The notes beneath the pieces are model-generated. The model did no database searches. It was given only the letters and a program-made list of their open reading frames with translations, and had not been told where the DNA came from. From positions 1 through 37,303 of the forward strand of contig JAMFSC010000023.1 of assembly GCA_026225095.1 (NCBI GenBank): a stretch of 37,303 nucleotides of DNA. The letters are read 5' to 3'. Source of the stretch: a bacterium. Lineage in GTDB: Bacteria; Acidobacteriota; Terriglobia; Terriglobales; Acidobacteriaceae. Each line of letters starts with the position of its first letter. Positions within the stretch are counted from its first letter, which is position 1. Shown one piece after another: positions 1 through 7,751 of this stretch. The position numbers were made by a program, and so were the translations under genes.

Positions 1-518
1 CACTTCTAATGGGTTAGCCACCATGACAATTCTAATGAGCCCCAACAGGACATGTAGGCGCAAAGCAATAATGTCGGAGCTCTGCAAAGCCAAATCCGCG
101 CGATAAACGCACCATAGCAGACCACTTTCGACTCAGCGCCCGCTGTCCAGTTTTTCCATGCAACGGCCCACATTCTGCGCACGAAAAGCTTCTGGTGAAA
201 CATTGGGAAATTTCGATCGTTGCCCGCTAACCCTTTTAGAACACAATGGATGCAGGAAACTCGCAGAAAACAGCGATTTCATGCCACTTCATTAGAGGTT
301 GAGACCCCCGTGGTCTGACCACTTGGCTGGTAGATAGGGAGGCGAACCACACCTTCAGGAGAACGGCTCTGGAAGTGTCGGGTTTTAAGGATGGGTTGGA
401 TATCGATGAGCAAGCGGGATCTGAGGTGGATTGAAGTATTATGGCTCTGCTGGCGTCCACCCAAACCTGAGGCTCCGCCACGTAGTATCCGGTCAACAGC
501 AGAAAGGAATCAACACAC
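1..518. other. Gene-less stretch upstream of the sugar locus
   Basis: I see no supportable gene here. The short open frames on both strands lack a convincing ribosome binding site and do not read like protein, and the longer ones are antisense extensions of the next gene. The stretch is visibly less GC-rich than the genes that follow. It holds a 13-bp perfect palindrome (GTGGTC-T-GACCAC, 310-322), the only operator-like element I noticed. It presumably contains the promoter of the gene starting at 519, but no clear -35/-10 pair stands out. Confidence 0.5.
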
Positions 519-1874
519 ATGGCTCATTTGGACCGCAGGCTGTTTCTCCGGAGCGCCGGCCTCGCCGCCGCTGAGGTCTTCGGAGGAAAGCTCCACCTTC
601 TGGCTGCTGGTGCCCCCGGCCAGGGCAAGTCGTTCGGCCCCAACGACCAGATCCAGATCGCACTGATTGGAGCCGGCGGTCAAGGCCAGGGTGACACCCA
701 CTGGGCCGTCCAGGTCCCCGGCGTCAAGCTGGTCGCGGTCGCGGACTGCTACGACGGGCGCCTGCAGCACTGCAAGGAGACCTGGGGCCAGGATATCTTC
801 ACCACCCGCGACTACCGCGAGATTCTGAGCCGCAAAGACGTAGACGCCGTCATCATCGCGACCCCCGACCACTGGCACAAACAGGCCGCCATCGACGCCA
901 TGAATGCCGGCAAGGACGTCTACTGTGAAAAGCCCATGATCCATCTCTACAGCGATGGACACGCCATGATTGACTGCGCGCAGAAGACCGGTCGCATCAT
1001 CCAGATTGGCAGCCAGCGCGTCAGCTCGGTCGTCTACGCCAAGGCCAAGGAACTCCTCGCCGCGGGAGCGATCGGCAAACTCAACATGGTAAACGCCTGC
1101 TGGGACCGCAGCACCGCCATGGGCGCCTGGAGCTACACCGTCCCGCTCGACGCCAACCCCGAGACCTGCGACTGGCCGCGCTTCCTGGGAACAGCCCCCA
1201 AGATCCCCTACAACGCCGAACGCTTCTTCCAGTGGCGCAAGTGGAAAGACTACGGAACCGGTGTGGCCGGCGACCTCTTCGTCCATCTCTTCAGCGGAAC
1301 CCACTTCATCACCGGCTCCCACGGTCCCACCCGCGGCATGGCGACCGGAGGCCTCCGCTACTGGAAGGACGGCCGCGACGTCGATGACGTCATGCTCGCC
1401 CTGTTCGATTATCCCGAGGGCTTCAACCTCAATCTTCGCGTGAACCTCATCTCTGGTGGGCAGGAGAACGAGGCCTTCCTCTTTACTGGCGAGGAAGGCA
1501 CCATGGAGATCTCCAAGGGGGCCCTCACTGTCACCCGCTCTCCCCGACCCAAGGACCCGGGCTACACCGTCGGCACCTTCACCAACGCCATGCAAAAGAG
1601 CCTGCTCGACGCCCATACTGCAAAGTTCCCCATCGAACACCCCTCCGGAGAGCCGTCGGCTAGTACCGAAAAGTACACGACGCCCAACGGCTACAGCGAC
1701 AGCTACGACCACTTCCACAACTTCTTCGACTCCGTCCGCTCCCGCAAACCGGTCGTCGAAGATGCTGTCTTCGGTCTCCGAGCTGCCGGCGCCGCCCTGC
1801 TCAGCACCGAAAGCATCGAGCGTGGCAGTGTCGTCCACTGGGATCCGGAAAAGATGATCCTCGCCAAAACCTAG
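519..1874 (+). CDS. Tat-exported Gfo/Idh/MocA-family oxidoreductase
   Basis: A 451-residue NAD(P)-dependent oxidoreductase of the glucose-fructose oxidoreductase/inositol dehydrogenase family. The N-terminus carries a twin-arginine signal (RRLFLRSAG, residues 6-14), so the enzyme is probably exported folded with its cofactor. The Rossmann domain follows, with the glycine-rich loop GAGGQG at about 51-56 and the family EKP signature at 137-139, whose lysine is the conserved catalytic-site residue. The C-terminal alpha/beta substrate domain runs to the end. The start fits an AAGGAA box about 9 nt upstream. The next gene, 48 nt downstream on the same strand, is a second member of the family, so the two probably form one operon. 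The substrate cannot be read from sequence. The neighbouring isomerase, TonB receptor and alpha-mannosidase suggest a sugar or glycoside. Confidence 0.88.
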   Translation: MAHLDRRLFLRSAGLAAAEVFGGKLHLLAAGAPGQGKSFGPNDQIQIALIGAGGQGQGDTHWAVQVPGVKLVAVADCYDGRLQHCKETWGQDIFTTRDYREILSRKDVDAVIIATPDHWHKQAAIDAMNAGKDVYCEKPMIHLYSDGHAMIDCAQKTGRIIQIGSQRVSSVVYAKAKELLAAGAIGKLNMVNACWDRSTAMGAWSYTVPLDANPETCDWPRFLGTAPKIPYNAERFFQWRKWKDYGTGVAGDLFVHLFSGTHFITGSHGPTRGMATGGLRYWKDGRDVDDVMLALFDYPEGFNLNLRVNLISGGQENEAFLFTGEEGTMEISKGALTVTRSPRPKDPGYTVGTFTNAMQKSLLDAHTAKFPIEHPSGEPSASTEKYTTPNGYSDSYDHFHNFFDSVRSRKPVVEDAVFGLRAAGAALLSTESIERGSVVHWDPEKMILAKT

Positions 1875-1921
1875 TCCGGATCTACATCAGGGCAATCACC
1901 ATCGAGAAGGATCATTCAGCA

Positions 1922-3040
1922 ATGAGGACTCGCCGTTTCTCGCAGTTAGCCATTCTTCTCCTTAGCTTGGTCGCATCAACATCGCACGCACGGGCAGCCG
2001 AAACGCCCGTGCGTGTCGCGATCGTCGGACTCGTCCACGGCCACGTCAAGGGCTTCCTCGGTGCGCTGCCCAGGGACACCAACGCGAGACTGGTCGCGAT
2101 CGTCGAACCCGACACTGCGCTCGCCAAGAAGTATCAGGATCAGTACCACCTCGATTCAAGCCTCTTCTATACCGACCTTGAACGCATGCTCGACGCGCAG
2201 CACCCGGACGCCGTGCTTGTCTACACCACCATCAAGGACCATCGTCGCGTCATCGAGGCAGCCGCCCACCGCGGCATCGCCTCCATGGTCGAGAAGCCTT
2301 TGTCGACCACCCTGGACGATGCACTTGCGATCCGCGCCGCCGCAGTCGCCAACCACGTTCCCGTCCTCGTCAACTACGAGACAACTTGGTATTCCAGCAA
2401 CAACGAAGCCGAACAGGAGGCAGCCCAGGGGCGTCTCGGCGAGATTCGCAAAGTGGTCGTCCACGACGGACACGAAGGTCCCGCCGAGATCGGAGTTGGC
2501 CCCGAGTGGCTGCCCTGGCTCACCGATCCCGTCCGTAACGGAGCCGGTGCGCTGTTCGATTTCGGCTGCTACGGTGCCGATCTCGTCACGGTCATGATGC
2601 ATGGTGAAGCACCCATCAGCGTAACCGCCGTCACCCAGACCGACAAACCCAACCTCTACCCCCACGTCGAAGACGACGCCACCGTCATCCTCCGCTACCC
2701 CAAAGCGCAAGCCGTGCTGATGCCCTCCTGGGACTGGAGCTTTTCCCGTAAGGATATGGAGGTCTACGGCGTCGGAGGCTACGCCATCACCGTCGGTCCC
2801 GACCACATGCGTACACGCTACCGTGGCCAACAGGCTGAATCCGAGAGCATAGCCCCACCATTGCCTGCCAACCGTAAAGGATCGCTCGCCTACCTCGCCG
2901 CCGTTCTCCACGGAGAGATCAAGCCCGAGGGCGACCTGTCCGCGCTCGACACCAACGTCGTAGTCATGCAGATCCTCGACGCCGCCCGCCAGTCTGCCGC
3001 CACTGGCCGCACCGTGGCCCTCAAGCCGCTTCCCCACTGA
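1922..3040 (+). CDS. Sec-exported Gfo/Idh/MocA-family oxidoreductase
   Basis: A 372-residue second member of the Gfo/Idh/MocA family. It begins with a Sec-type signal peptide (basic RTRR, hydrophobic core about 9-18, likely cleavage after ARA near residue 25), so the mature enzyme should be extracytoplasmic. The dinucleotide loop is unusual, GLVHGH (about 36-41) in place of GxGxxG. The family EKP motif is at 124-126. A GAAGGA box about 10 nt upstream supports the start. It lies 48 nt behind the Tat-exported paralogue and converges on the sugar isomerase-like gene at 3091. It resembles the many poorly characterised extracytoplasmic oxidoreductases of carbohydrate loci; the substrate is unknown. 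Confidence 0.85.
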   Translation: MRTRRFSQLAILLLSLVASTSHARAAETPVRVAIVGLVHGHVKGFLGALPRDTNARLVAIVEPDTALAKKYQDQYHLDSSLFYTDLERMLDAQHPDAVLVYTTIKDHRRVIEAAAHRGIASMVEKPLSTTLDDALAIRAAAVANHVPVLVNYETTWYSSNNEAEQEAAQGRLGEIRKVVVHDGHEGPAEIGVGPEWLPWLTDPVRNGAGALFDFGCYGADLVTVMMHGEAPISVTAVTQTDKPNLYPHVEDDATVILRYPKAQAVLMPSWDWSFSRKDMEVYGVGGYAITVGPDHMRTRYRGQQAESESIAPPLPANRKGSLAYLAAVLHGEIKPEGDLSALDTNVVVMQILDAARQSAATGRTVALKPLPH

Positions 3041-3090
3041 GCGTTCGTGGTCCTCCTGTCCCCAGCCAACGGGAAGGCCATCGGAAGCCC

Positions 3091-3990
3091 CTACGTTTTG
3101 ATCCTCCGCATATAGTCCGCATCGACCTTAAGCGATTGCAGGTAGGGCATGTCGAACCCCTCCTGTTCTACAAAGATGTGTCGGATCTTTTGAGTCTTCG
3201 CCGCCTGCGCGAAGATCGGTCGATAGTCGATGCTTCCCTGCCCAAGTTCGGTGATCGTCGGCTCGTGGCCACCCGGCCCGGGCACATAGTCCGCCTTGAA
3301 GTCCTTCACATGCATCATGGAGAACCGGCCAGGGTGATCCCGCAGCAGATCGACCGGCTTCATCCCTCCTACCACCACCCAGCCGCAGTCCATCTCCATG
3401 GTCACCTTCGCCGGATCGGTCAACCGCAATAACTCCATGTACGGAACGACGCCGTCGATATTGGCAAACTCCGTCACGTGGTTGTGATAGCCGAACCGCA
3501 ACCCCAACGTATTCGCCTTCTCTCCCATTCGGTTGAACTGCTCGGCGTTCCAGCGCCAGTCGTCCAGCGTCAGTTCCCTGCCCCGATTCGACCCTGTAGC
3601 CGAAGGCATCTTGAAACCCGGGGTCGAGCAGATCAGGTACTCCACGCCCAGCTCCTTGTGGAAGGCAGCGATTTCGTCGAAGTGGGGATTCAGGTCCCCG
3701 AACGGCACGTGCGAACTCACGCAACGCAGCCCCGCCTTCGCCATCGCAGCCTTGACCTCCGCCGCGCTGCGTTTGTAAAAGCCCGCCGCCTCGACCTCTC
3801 GATACCCGACGCTCGCCACCTCTGCCAGCGTCGCCTCATAATCCTTCACCAGTTGCTGTCGCACCGAGTACAACTGGATCCCAAGTGGAAGTCCAAGCGG
3901 CTCCGCCAACGCGGAGAGACTGCGTCCCAGAACTGACAGTGTTACCGCTGCGGCCGAGGCTCCGTCAAGGAAGCTCCTTCGCGAGATCAT
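3091..3990 (-). CDS. Tat-exported TIM-barrel sugar isomerase/epimerase-like protein
   Basis: A 299-residue xylose-isomerase-like TIM-barrel protein (AP endonuclease family 2 fold). The open frame extends further upstream, but I take the ATG at 3990: it is preceded by GGAGGAG at ideal spacing and opens directly into a twin-arginine signal (SRRSFLDGA, residues 3-11). The expected metal-site motifs occur in order: YHNH, EMDCGW, MMHVKD and a late FVEQEG glutamate. The family includes isomerases, epimerases, dehydratases and keto-sugar lyases, so the reaction cannot be assigned. Export is unusual for such enzymes in general, but matches the two exported oxidoreductases convergent with it, and the three may act in sequence on one substrate outside the cytoplasm. 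It diverges from the TonB receptor. Confidence 0.85.
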   Translation of the reverse strand: MISRRSFLDGASAAAVTLSVLGRSLSALAEPLGLPLGIQLYSVRQQLVKDYEATLAEVASVGYREVEAAGFYKRSAAEVKAAMAKAGLRCVSSHVPFGDLNPHFDEIAAFHKELGVEYLICSTPGFKMPSATGSNRGRELTLDDWRWNAEQFNRMGEKANTLGLRFGYHNHVTEFANIDGVVPYMELLRLTDPAKVTMEMDCGWVVVGGMKPVDLLRDHPGRFSMMHVKDFKADYVPGPGGHEPTITELGQGSIDYRPIFAQAAKTQKIRHIFVEQEGFDMPYLQSLKVDADYMRRIKT

Positions 3991-4316
3991 TGAGACTCCT
4001 CCAGTACCGAATCGGGCACGACTGCCTGTCAAGATTCCGGTTCCCCACGCTCCCACGATACTACCCGACGGCTTCGCAAGTCCATGCACTTCAATCCGTA
4101 AATCATCTCCACTCAGTACAGATCCGCTCAGGTCCAGCGCTTGACCGTCGGAACTATAGCACATCGAAAACACTCTCCGTATGAACGCAAGAAGTAACGA
4201 AAAGTGGTTGACATCGTAACCTTCGCTCCACTACAAGGGGAGGCTCAACATTATCAACGGCAGCGGTAACTAAGCGGGAAATCATCTATTTCGTAACCTT
4301 GTCTCGGAGGCCACAC
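3991..4316. other. Divergent intergenic region, isomerase-like gene / TonB receptor
   Basis: A 326-nt region between two divergent genes. It contains a sigma-70-like promoter towards the receptor and two direct copies of TCGTAACCTT (4215-4224 and 4291-4300). GTAAC also occurs at 4194-4198 and 4266-4270. The upstream extension of the minus-strand frame into this region looks like non-coding read-through. Confidence 0.5.
4209..4238 (+). promoter_or_regulatory. Putative sigma-70 promoter of the TonB receptor gene
   Basis: A perfect -35 TTGACA (4209-4214), an 18-nt spacer and a -10-like TACAAG (4233-4238), about 80 nt before the receptor start. The spacer holds one of two TCGTAACCTT direct repeats, so a regulator binding them could block or assist polymerase. 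This is inferred from sequence only. Confidence 0.45.
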
Positions 4317-7300
4317 GTGCTCAAGAAGTCACCATCGATCGTCGTCCTCGTACTGCTCACCCTCGCCGTCCTGTTCGCAGGCAGAGCGTGGGGACAGTCC
4401 GACAGCTCGTCTCTTTCTGGATCCATTACGGACTCCTCGGGAGCCGTCGTCCCCAACGCCAAAATCACCATCCGCAACAACGCCACAGGCAGCGAGCGAG
4501 TCCTGACGACCAAGGACGACGGCAACTTCACGCAGCCTGATGTCACTCCCGGCGACTACACCGTCCGCGTCGAGTCCAAGGGTTTCCAGTCCGTAACCTT
4601 GAACCAGGTACACGTCGACCCAAGCATCGGTCGCCACGTTGACATCACCCTCAAGATCGGCGAGTCCTCCTCTACTGTCACGGTCGAAGCTGCCGCCAAC
4701 GCAGTCCAGACCGAGAGCGCAGTCGTCGGCCAGCTCGTTACCCAAGAGCAGGTCAAGAGCATCCAGCTCAACGGCCGTAATCCCCTCTACCTCTCGCAGC
4801 TTGAGCCCGGTGTGGTGCGCAATGCCTCCATGGCATCGTTCGCCTTCGGCCTCGACAATGGTCTGAACATCGGCGGAGCGCGCAGCCAGGAGAGCCTCAT
4901 TACCATTGATGGCGCTCCCGCCGTCCGAACTCGTTCCAATGGCACCAGCGTCGGTGTCGCCGACGTCGACTCCACCTCGCAGGTCCAGATCCTCACCAGC
5001 AGCTACCAGGCCGAGTATGGCCGCACCTCCGGCGGTCAGGTTCGTATCGTCCCCAAGAGCGGCACCAGCCAGTTCCACGGCTCTGCCTTCGAGTTCTTCC
5101 GTAACACCGCACTGAACGCCAACACCTGGCAGCGCAAGTTACCCTCGAATCCCATCGCCACTCGCTCCAAGCCCCCCGGGTTCCGCTACAACCAGTTCGG
5201 CTGGAACCTCAATGGCCCCGTCTTCGTCCCGCGCGTCTTCAACAAGGACCGCAGCAAGCTGTTCTTTCTCCTCGGCCAGGAGTACGTGCGCTACAACAAC
5301 GACGACACCGTCTTCCGCCGCGTCCCCACCGCGCTCATGCGCAACGGTAACTTTAGCGAGCTGCTCTCGCCGAACATCTTTTACAGTGGTACCAACCAGA
5401 TTGTCAATCCCACCACCCTCGCACCCTACGCCGGCAATGTGATCCCTTCAACCGACCTCAGTGCTAACGGCCTCGCGTTGCTGCGGGCATTCCCCGATCC
5501 AAACGCCGCGGGCGCAACCTACAACTGGGTGGATGCGGCCACCGAAAAGCAGACCCAGCGCAAGGATTCCATTGTCGTCGACTTCATCCCCTACGAAGCC
5601 CATCGAATCCGCTTTTCGCTGCTGAACTACAACTACTACGACTACACCCCGCACTACGGCAACTTCAACCGCAACCCCCGTATCTTTAAACGCCCGAACC
5701 AGATCGGGGTCCTGCACTACGCATGGACCGTCTCGCCCACGCTTGTCAACGAACTCGTCGTCTCCGCCGCTGCCGATCACGTCACCATCGACATCGACAC
5801 CTCCAGCGGTCTCTACGACCGCACAAAGTATGGCATTAACTATGCCTTCCTCTATGCCGCCTCCACCAAGACCATCCCCAACAAAATCCCCACGGTCAGC
5901 CTGCCGAACTTCGATCTCCTCGACGGTGGCCCCTACCCCTCACACTCCGGCGGACTGGTCTACAACGCTGCCGATAACCTCACGAAGGTCTTTGGCAACC
6001 ACACCGTAAAAGCCGGCTTCAATTTTGAGTATTCCGGAGAGAACAACTTCGACCAGATCACCGTCTCGAATACGCCCGGATCCACCAACAATCAGAACGG
6101 CAAGTTCACCTTCACCGATACACGGCTTAACTCTGCCACCACAAAGATCGGTGTGGCCAATGCCGCAGAAGGTCTCTTCGACACCTACGGCGAAATCGGG
6201 CAACGCTCCTACACCCTCTATCGCAGCACCATGTACGAAGGCTTCCTGCAGGATCAATGGCGTGCGACCCCGAAACTGGTCATCGAAGCCGGTCTGCGCT
6301 ACAGCATCTACAATCCCTACTACGCCAAGTGGGGAAACCAGTCCGTCTTCAGCCCGTCCACTTACAATCCGGCCAACGCTGTTACGGTCAACCCCATCAC
6401 CGACGTCGTCACTGGCGGTGATCGCTATAACGGCGTCGTCATCCCCGGCTCAGCCTTCCCGTCGAGCGCCCAGGGTCACGTCGACCCCGCCATCCTTGCC
6501 GGCTTCTCCGGCCTCTTCCACGGCTACAGCAACGCATATTCTCCCACCGTCAAGTCCGACATTCAGCCCAGGCTCGGTGTCACCTATCAGGTCCGGCCCA
6601 ACACCGTTGTTCGTGCAGGAGGCGGCCGCTACGTCCAGCGCCTTGGAATCACCGACAACGTGTTTACCGGAGGCAACGCGCCCTTCCAGCCGTCCTCCAC
6701 CGTCAGTCTCGGGAAGGCTGATGCTCCCGGAGGTGTCGGCAGCAACAACTTCCCTTTCAACTACTCCTCCCAGGCCTTCAACTATCCCAGCCCCGAGTCT
6801 TACAACTGGAACGCCACGGTGGAGCAGGAGTTCCCGTCCGTTGGAATCTTCACCATGGCCTACGCAGGGCGCCGCGGCATCCATCTTGAGGAGATTCTCA
6901 ACATCAACCAGCTTCCGATCGGCACCACGCTCCTGCCCGGGGCGCGGGGTATCGCAGCCGACGCACTCCGGCCTTACAAAGGTTTCTCCAACATCAACCA
7001 GGCTACCAATGGCGGCGCGTCCGTCTATCACTCCCTGCAACTCAACCTGCGCCGCCGCCTCACCAAGGGTCTACTTTTCGGCGTAGCCTACACCTGGTCG
7101 AAGAGCCTCGACTTCGGTTCCTCGAATGGGACCAATCTGCCGAACGCCTTCGATAAGTCCACCTACTACGGACCCAGCGACTTCGACCGTCGCCACGTCT
7201 TCGTCTCTAACTTCGTCTACAACATCGACCAGTACAACCACTCCACGCATCTGGCAAACCGTGCACTGCTTGGAAACTGGCAGTTCTCTGGAACCCTGCA

Positions 7301-7751
7301 GGCGCAGACCGGAGGTCCTCTGAACGTCTCGAATGGAAATGACTTCGCGGGCGTCGGACCCGGCTCGGGAACGCAACTCTACGCACACACCTCGCCTGTA
7401 ATCAATAGCAAGGCATTCGCAGGTCAGTCAGGCACAGCGCTCTGGTTCAATACCTCTGCCTTCGTCGTTCCAGTTCCGGGAACCTTCGCCCCGCGCGAAT
7501 CGCGCAACCAGATCTGGGGCCCCGGCTTCCAGAGCTATAACTTCGCGCTCAACAAGACATTTCACGTCATCCCGAGACTCGACAACCACACCCTGGTCTT
7601 CCGCGCGGAAGGCTTCAACGTAGCCAACCATCCAACTGCCGATAATCCGGACACCAACCCCACGTCCGGTACCTACGGCCAAAGCAAGACCAAAGGCGGA
7701 ACCTACGGTGCAGACCGTCAGTTCCAGTTCAGCCTCCGCTATGCGTTTTAG
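4317..7751 (+). CDS. Oar-like TonB-dependent receptor with carboxypeptidase-regulatory domain
   Basis: An outer-membrane receptor of 1144 residues. A TTG at 4299 opens the frame, but GTG at 4317 is the better start, with CGGAGG six bases upstream and a signal peptide directly after it (KK, hydrophobic core, end near AWGQ, about residue 27). Next come a carboxypeptidase-regulatory-like beta-sandwich (about 30-110, LSGSITDSSGAVVPNAKITI), a plug domain (about 125-235, with NIGGARSQ and ITIDGAP) and a long barrel ending in a terminal phenylalanine (FSLRYAF), as in outer-membrane proteins. Acidobacteriota carry many such receptors, usually without a SusD partner, and none is seen here. The following alpha-mannosidase overlaps it, suggesting uptake of mannose-containing oligosaccharides, but the ligand is inferred from context. 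Confidence 0.9.
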   Translation: MLKKSPSIVVLVLLTLAVLFAGRAWGQSDSSSLSGSITDSSGAVVPNAKITIRNNATGSERVLTTKDDGNFTQPDVTPGDYTVRVESKGFQSVTLNQVHVDPSIGRHVDITLKIGESSSTVTVEAAANAVQTESAVVGQLVTQEQVKSIQLNGRNPLYLSQLEPGVVRNASMASFAFGLDNGLNIGGARSQESLITIDGAPAVRTRSNGTSVGVADVDSTSQVQILTSSYQAEYGRTSGGQVRIVPKSGTSQFHGSAFEFFRNTALNANTWQRKLPSNPIATRSKPPGFRYNQFGWNLNGPVFVPRVFNKDRSKLFFLLGQEYVRYNNDDTVFRRVPTALMRNGNFSELLSPNIFYSGTNQIVNPTTLAPYAGNVIPSTDLSANGLALLRAFPDPNAAGATYNWVDAATEKQTQRKDSIVVDFIPYEAHRIRFSLLNYNYYDYTPHYGNFNRNPRIFKRPNQIGVLHYAWTVSPTLVNELVVSAAADHVTIDIDTSSGLYDRTKYGINYAFLYAASTKTIPNKIPTVSLPNFDLLDGGPYPSHSGGLVYNAADNLTKVFGNHTVKAGFNFEYSGENNFDQITVSNTPGSTNNQNGKFTFTDTRLNSATTKIGVANAAEGLFDTYGEIGQRSYTLYRSTMYEGFLQDQWRATPKLVIEAGLRYSIYNPYYAKWGNQSVFSPSTYNPANAVTVNPITDVVTGGDRYNGVVIPGSAFPSSAQGHVDPAILAGFSGLFHGYSNAYSPTVKSDIQPRLGVTYQVRPNTVVRAGGGRYVQRLGITDNVFTGGNAPFQPSSTVSLGKADAPGGVGSNNFPFNYSSQAFNYPSPESYNWNATVEQEFPSVGIFTMAYAGRRGIHLEEILNINQLPIGTTLLPGARGIAADALRPYKGFSNINQATNGGASVYHSLQLNLRRRLTKGLLFGVAYTWSKSLDFGSSNGTNLPNAFDKSTYYGPSDFDRRHVFVSNFVYNIDQYNHSTHLANRALLGNWQFSGTLQAQTGGPLNVSNGNDFAGVGPGSGTQLYAHTSPVINSKAFAGQSGTALWFNTSAFVVPVPGTFAPRESRNQIWGPGFQSYNFALNKTFHVIPRLDNHTLVFRAEGFNVANHPTADNPDTNPTSGTYGQSKTKGGTYGADRQFQFSLRYAF

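Noticed and set aside
510..1838. 442-residue open frame antisense to the first oxidoreductase
   Set aside because: A shadow of codon bias in a GC-rich gene. Gly/Val/Glu-rich with no fold pattern, while the sense frame has clear family motifs.
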